From contig UQBE01000005.1 of assembly GCA_900539155.1 (NCBI GenBank), forward strand, positions 13,248 through 77,247: a DNA stretch of 64,000 nucleotides. The letters run 5' to 3'. This document shows positions 61,179-64,000 of the stretch, one piece after another; within the stretch, counting starts at the first letter, position 1, and each line of letters starts with the position of its first letter. The DNA comes from an uncultured Porphyromonas sp. GTDB lineage: Bacteria; Bacteroidota; Bacteroidia; Bacteroidales; Porphyromonadaceae. The notes below the pieces were generated by a model that saw only the letters and a list, made by a program, of their open reading frames with translations, ran no database searches and was not told the origin of the DNA. The position numbers and the translations under genes were made by a program.

Positions 61179-62723
61179 ATGTCCGCAATACAGATACTTT
61201 GGGTCGATGACGAGATAGATCTTCTGAGACCGCACATCATATTCCTCGAGCAGCACGGCTATCAGGTCACCCCCTGCGTGAGTGGTGCCGATGCCCTTGA
61301 CTTGCTGCAGGAGCGGTCGTACGACTTAGTCTTCCTCGACGAGCAGATGCCAGGTTTGTCGGGACTAGAGACGCTCGCACGCATCGCTCCGCTCTACCCC
61401 TACCTCCCCGTCGTCATGGTCACCAAGAGCGAGGAGGAGCATCTGATGAATGAGGCCATAAGCCGTCAGATAGCCGACTACCTCATCAAGCCAGTCAATC
61501 CCCACCAACTCCTCCTCTCGCTCAAGAAAGTTCTGCACCGAGAGCAGATCGTCACTGAGGCTACACAGCAAAACTACATACAAGCCTTTCGTGAGCTATC
61601 CCTAAGAATCAATAGTGCTGGCACCATCGACGAGTGGATGGCTATCTACAAGGAGCTCTCTAAGTGGGTCATGCAGGTAGACAACTACCTCCCCGATATG
61701 GCGGAGACGCTTCAGTCGCAGCGTGACGAGGCAAATAGACTCTTTGCCAAGTACATTATTAAGGAGTACGAGGGGTGGATACAGAATCCTAAGCGCGCTC
61801 CGCTGATGAGCCATACGCTGATGCGCGACAAAGTCTTCCCCCTACTGGATCGTGGCGAGCATGTTTTCCTCATCCTCATCGACAACTTCCGCTGGGACCA
61901 GTGGCTTGCCGTGCAGGAGATGCTGAGCGGACTCTTCACCTTCGACGATGGTATGTACACCGCTATCCTGCCCACAGCTACACAATATGCACGCAATGCA
62001 ATCTTCTCAGGGCTCATGCCCCTAGAGATTGAGAAAACCTTTCCCGAGCTATGGGTCGATGAGGAGAGCGAAGAGGGCAAAAATCTCAACGAAGAGCCCA
62101 TGATCGCAAGCCTCCTCAAGCGTTATCGCAAGCCCTATAGCTTCGCCTACCGCAAGGTTTACGAGACTTCCTTCGGCGAGCGAGTCCTCGCTCAGCTCAA
62201 CGAGCTGGAGGACAATCAGCTCAACGTCATCGTCCTCAACTTCGTCGATATGCTATCGCACGCTCGCACCGAGAGCAAGATGATCCGCGAGCTTGCCAGC
62301 AGTGAGGCCGCTTACCGCTCCCTGACGCAGAGTTGGTTTCGCCACTCGACCACCTATCGGCTCTTCGAGCAAGTCGCCCAGATGGGCGCTAAGATTATCT
62401 TGACCACCGACCACGGTTCCGTCCGCGTCCGCAAACCGGTCAAGATCGTCGGTAATCGCAACACTTCGACCAATCTGCGCTACAAGCTAGGGCAAAGCCT
62501 CACCTTCGACGCCAAGGAGGCCTACGCACCCAGCAAACCTAAGGATATAGGTCTTCCTGTCAACCATCTGACAGACAGTTACGTCTTCTGCTACGAGCAG
62601 AACTTCTTCGCCTATCCCAACAACTACAACTACTACGTCAATTACTACCGTGACACGCTCCAGCACGGAGGTATCTCTATGGAGGAGATGCTCGTGCCTT
62701 GTATCACGCTCACGCCTCGTTAA
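61179..62723 (+). CDS. porX: Type IX secretion response regulator PorX
   Basis: 514 residues. N-terminal receiver domain: ILWVDDEIDLLRPH (acidic pocket), LVFLDEQMPGLSG (phospho-Asp), VMVTKSEEEH and YLIKPVNPHQLL (Lys). The C-terminal PglZ/alkaline-phosphatase-like domain shows FLILIDNFRWDQW and IILTTDHGSVRVRKP metal ligands. PorX controls type IX secretion genes and acts as a nucleotide-phosphate hydrolase in P. gingivalis. This fits the type IX cargo found elsewhere in the window. The gene precedes tsaE by 13 bases. Confidence 0.94.
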   Translation: MSAIQILWVDDEIDLLRPHIIFLEQHGYQVTPCVSGADALDLLQERSYDLVFLDEQMPGLSGLETLARIAPLYPYLPVVMVTKSEEEHLMNEAISRQIADYLIKPVNPHQLLLSLKKVLHREQIVTEATQQNYIQAFRELSLRINSAGTIDEWMAIYKELSKWVMQVDNYLPDMAETLQSQRDEANRLFAKYIIKEYEGWIQNPKRAPLMSHTLMRDKVFPLLDRGEHVFLILIDNFRWDQWLAVQEMLSGLFTFDDGMYTAILPTATQYARNAIFSGLMPLEIEKTFPELWVDEESEEGKNLNEEPMIASLLKRYRKPYSFAYRKVYETSFGERVLAQLNELEDNQLNVIVLNFVDMLSHARTESKMIRELASSEAAYRSLTQSWFRHSTTYRLFEQVAQMGAKIILTTDHGSVRVRKPVKIVGNRNTSTNLRYKLGQSLTFDAKEAYAPSKPKDIGLPVNHLTDSYVFCYEQNFFAYPNNYNYYVNYYRDTLQHGGISMEEMLVPCITLTPR

Positions 62724-62736
62724 TACCATTAGCTAT

Positions 62737-63162
62737 ATGCGTCTCACACTACAATCTCTCGCCGACCTCCCACGCATAGCCCAGGAGGTGCACACACGAC
62801 TAGCCGACTACCCCGTCATCGCCCTCCAGGGAGATCTAGGCGCGGGCAAGACAACGCTCGTTCACGAGCTGTGCCGTCTCGATGGCGCCAGCGAAGAGGA
62901 GGTGGTCAATAGCCCCACCTTTGCCATTGTCAACGTCTACACGACTCAGTCCGACGAAACCATCTATCATATAGACTGCTACCGTCTGGAGAACCTCGCA
63001 GATGCCGACCAGATAGGACTAGCCGAGTATATCCGCTCAGGCGCTCGCTGCTATATCGAGTGGCCCGATGTCATCGCCCCCCTACTTCCCGAGGACACCG
63101 CCGTCATCCACATCGAGGCGCAGCCCGACGGCTCCCGCCTCCTGACCCTCCTCACCGAGTAA
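62737..63162 (+). CDS. tsaE: tRNA threonylcarbamoyladenosine biosynthesis ATPase
   Basis: 142 residues from MRLTLQSLADLPRIAQ. The longer frame from GTG 62650 overlaps porX and is rejected. VIALQGDLGAGKTTLVHEL is the Walker A, VNSPTFAIVNVY switch I, and IYHIDCYRLENL the family motif, with YIEWPDVI near the end. It supports t6A37 modification of tRNA with TsaB and TsaD. Same strand and tight spacing to porX. Confidence 0.94.
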   Translation: MRLTLQSLADLPRIAQEVHTRLADYPVIALQGDLGAGKTTLVHELCRLDGASEEEVVNSPTFAIVNVYTTQSDETIYHIDCYRLENLADADQIGLAEYIRSGARCYIEWPDVIAPLLPEDTAVIHIEAQPDGSRLLTLLTE

Positions 63163-63361
63163 GCGCACACTCATTGCGCTTCGCCTACTAGCGCGAGAAG
63201 ACTGTGCAAAGGTACTACACGCACCACGGGAGCTCCTCCTCTACTGCTGTCAAAGGTCGCGAGCAAGCGTCAGTCACATCCCCCACCACCCCGAGGAGAG
63301 CTAATATCCTGAAAAGAGCAAAAATCATCGCGCTACACGCTTTCCTATATATATGGAGTTA
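63163..63361. other. Intergenic region without recognised gene
   Basis: After tsaE I see no good promoter, stem or protein-like frame. A short open frame at 63204-63413 crosses into the MITE and has no family likeness. Confidence 0.5.
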
Positions 63362-63603
63362 TTGCTGTCCGATAAAAGTCAGAAAGGGCATACCGAGGGG
63401 GCTCAATCGCTGAATTGAAGCGGTTGAGCTTTCTGATTTTGCTTTCCAAGCCCCCCTTTTGGGCAAAACGTCTTCTTTACCTTCAAATATCACTAGTTTT
63501 TCAACAGTGTCGCCACCTAAGCAAATGTTTTTCAGTGATTAACTCGGCTGTCCGATGAAATAAGAAACTCTTCTTCCGCTGAAAAACATTTATCGGACAG
63601 CAA
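63362..63603. mobile_element. 242-bp MITE-like element with GCTGTCCGATAAA ends
   Basis: Terminal inverted repeats TTGCTGTCCGATAAA (63362-63376) and TTTATCGGACAGCAA (63589-63603), 15 bp perfect. A third, degenerate copy GGCTGTCCGATGAAA lies inside at 63546. Internal hairpins: GCTCAATCGCT with AGCGGTTGAGC (63411-63430), and AAATGTTTTTCAG with CTGAAAAACATTT (63523-63591). No transposase, so it must be moved in trans. Its length resembles MITE239 of P. gingivalis, but identity is not claimed. Confidence 0.75.
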
Positions 63604-63840
63604 TGCTTCTATATAAGGCTAGTGACACAAAAGCTTGAAGATGTGCATAACGCCTTGCATATCAACGACCTTAGCTATATATAGTCCGACCTCCCACGAG
63701 GGGAGGTCGTTATGCGGGGTGTACCCATCGGCTCCCCCAGTCGTTCGGGCTATGCCCTCCGACTGGGGGCTAGGATCCGTCCGACCGCTCTGCGGTCGTT
63801 CCTCTCTAAGCCTGAGAGCGAAACGTCATTGTCATCTGTT
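63604..63840. other. Hairpin-rich intergenic segment
   Basis: Contains CGACCTCCC/GGGAGGTCG around 63688-63710, CCCCCAGTCG/CGACTGGGGG around 63736-63770, and CGACCGC/GCGGTCG around 63780. These look like terminators or repeat debris. No protein-coding gene is supported. Confidence 0.45.
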
Positions 63841-64000
63841 GTGACATCCGCAGGAGGTGATACGAAAGATCCATATTGCAGATACACGTCGTTTGTGACC
63901 TCCGCAGGAGGGGATACGAAAGATCCATATTGCAGATACACGTCGTTTGTGACATCCGCAGGAGGGGATACGAAGGATCCATATTGCAGATACACGTCGT
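63841..64000. repeat. 54-bp tandem repeat, at least three units, continuing past the window
   Basis: Units begin at 63841, 63895 and 63949 with GTGACATCCGCAGGAGG, and include GATACGAAAGATCC and TATTGCAGATACACG. Only about four bases differ among them. Read on the reverse strand the unit encodes an 18-residue repeat (YLQYGSFVSPPADVTN plus DV). No ribosome site or signal is visible, so coding is uncertain. Confidence 0.85.

Noticed and set aside
62650..62736. GTG-started extension of tsaE
   Set aside because: Overlaps the porX coding end and does not match the family.
63841..64000. 54-bp array as a CRISPR
   Set aside because: Units are contiguous and nearly identical throughout, so there are no unique spacers.

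Overview
The window looks like a chromosomal stretch of a Porphyromonas-like member of the Bacteroidales. The reasons are the promoter element TAnnTTTG upstream of many genes, two secreted proteins with type IX secretion C-terminal domains plus the type IX regulator porX, a fused KorA and a KorB 2-oxoacid oxidoreductase, an acetyl-CoA hydrolase/transferase, a DUF4831 lipoprotein, and initiator and leucine tRNAs of Bacteroidetes type. The species assignment is inference; no 16S gene is present.

Layout. (1) 1-1450: end of a housekeeping unit (perM-like permease coupled to dnaX). (2) 1450-19100: a visibly more AT-rich accessory island. It holds a MITE-like repeat, an IS1634-like element, a six-gene operon (WYL regulator, acidic protein, DnaQ-type exonuclease, two DUF262 proteins of which the second carries a DUF1524/HNH nuclease domain, calcineurin-like phosphoesterase), a free-standing and apparently catalytically altered DNA polymerase III alpha core, and a polyvalent-type module (HExxH protein, strawberry-notch helicase, unknown acidic protein). 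A 389-bp direct repeat brackets about 11 kb of this island. (3) 19100-28600: cdaA-folP, a CoA-transferase, a type IX secreted Omp28-like protein, acpP-fabF-rnc, purN and tRNA-Leu. (4) 28600-39600: a half-size GT5 protein, korAB, trxB, a SIMPL protein, dCMP deaminase, a S41 protease, 5-FTHF cyclo-ligase, a dense intergenic-repeat zone, tRNA-fMet and rpmE2. (5) 39800-49200: a secreted LRR protein, DUF4831 lipoprotein, peptide transporter and bioB-bioA-hemG. (6) 49200-63200: an ABC-F protein, ruvX, def, a TPR protein, a second ABC-F protein, an MsbA-like exporter, gmd-fcl, dinD, porX and tsaE. (7) 63200-64000: a 242-bp MITE-like element and the start of a 54-bp tandem repeat.

How it fits together. 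Several genes act in shared processes: fatty acid supply (acpP, fabF), biotin (bioB, bioA), GDP-fucose (gmd, fcl) with a lipid-flippase-type exporter, ferredoxin-linked 2-oxoacid oxidation (korAB), folate/one-carbon metabolism (folP, purN, cyclo-ligase, def), and type IX secretion (two cargo proteins and PorX).

Most unusual. Four dispersed copies of an intergenic element carry six CCACGTGG palindromes in two triplets at exactly 22-bp pitch. In all four copies the spacing is 22-22-64-22-22, and two CCTCCGA-type motifs fill the central gap at the same helical phase. The second most interesting item is the WYL/exonuclease/DUF262-DUF262/phosphoesterase operon, a candidate defence system inside an unstable-looking island.
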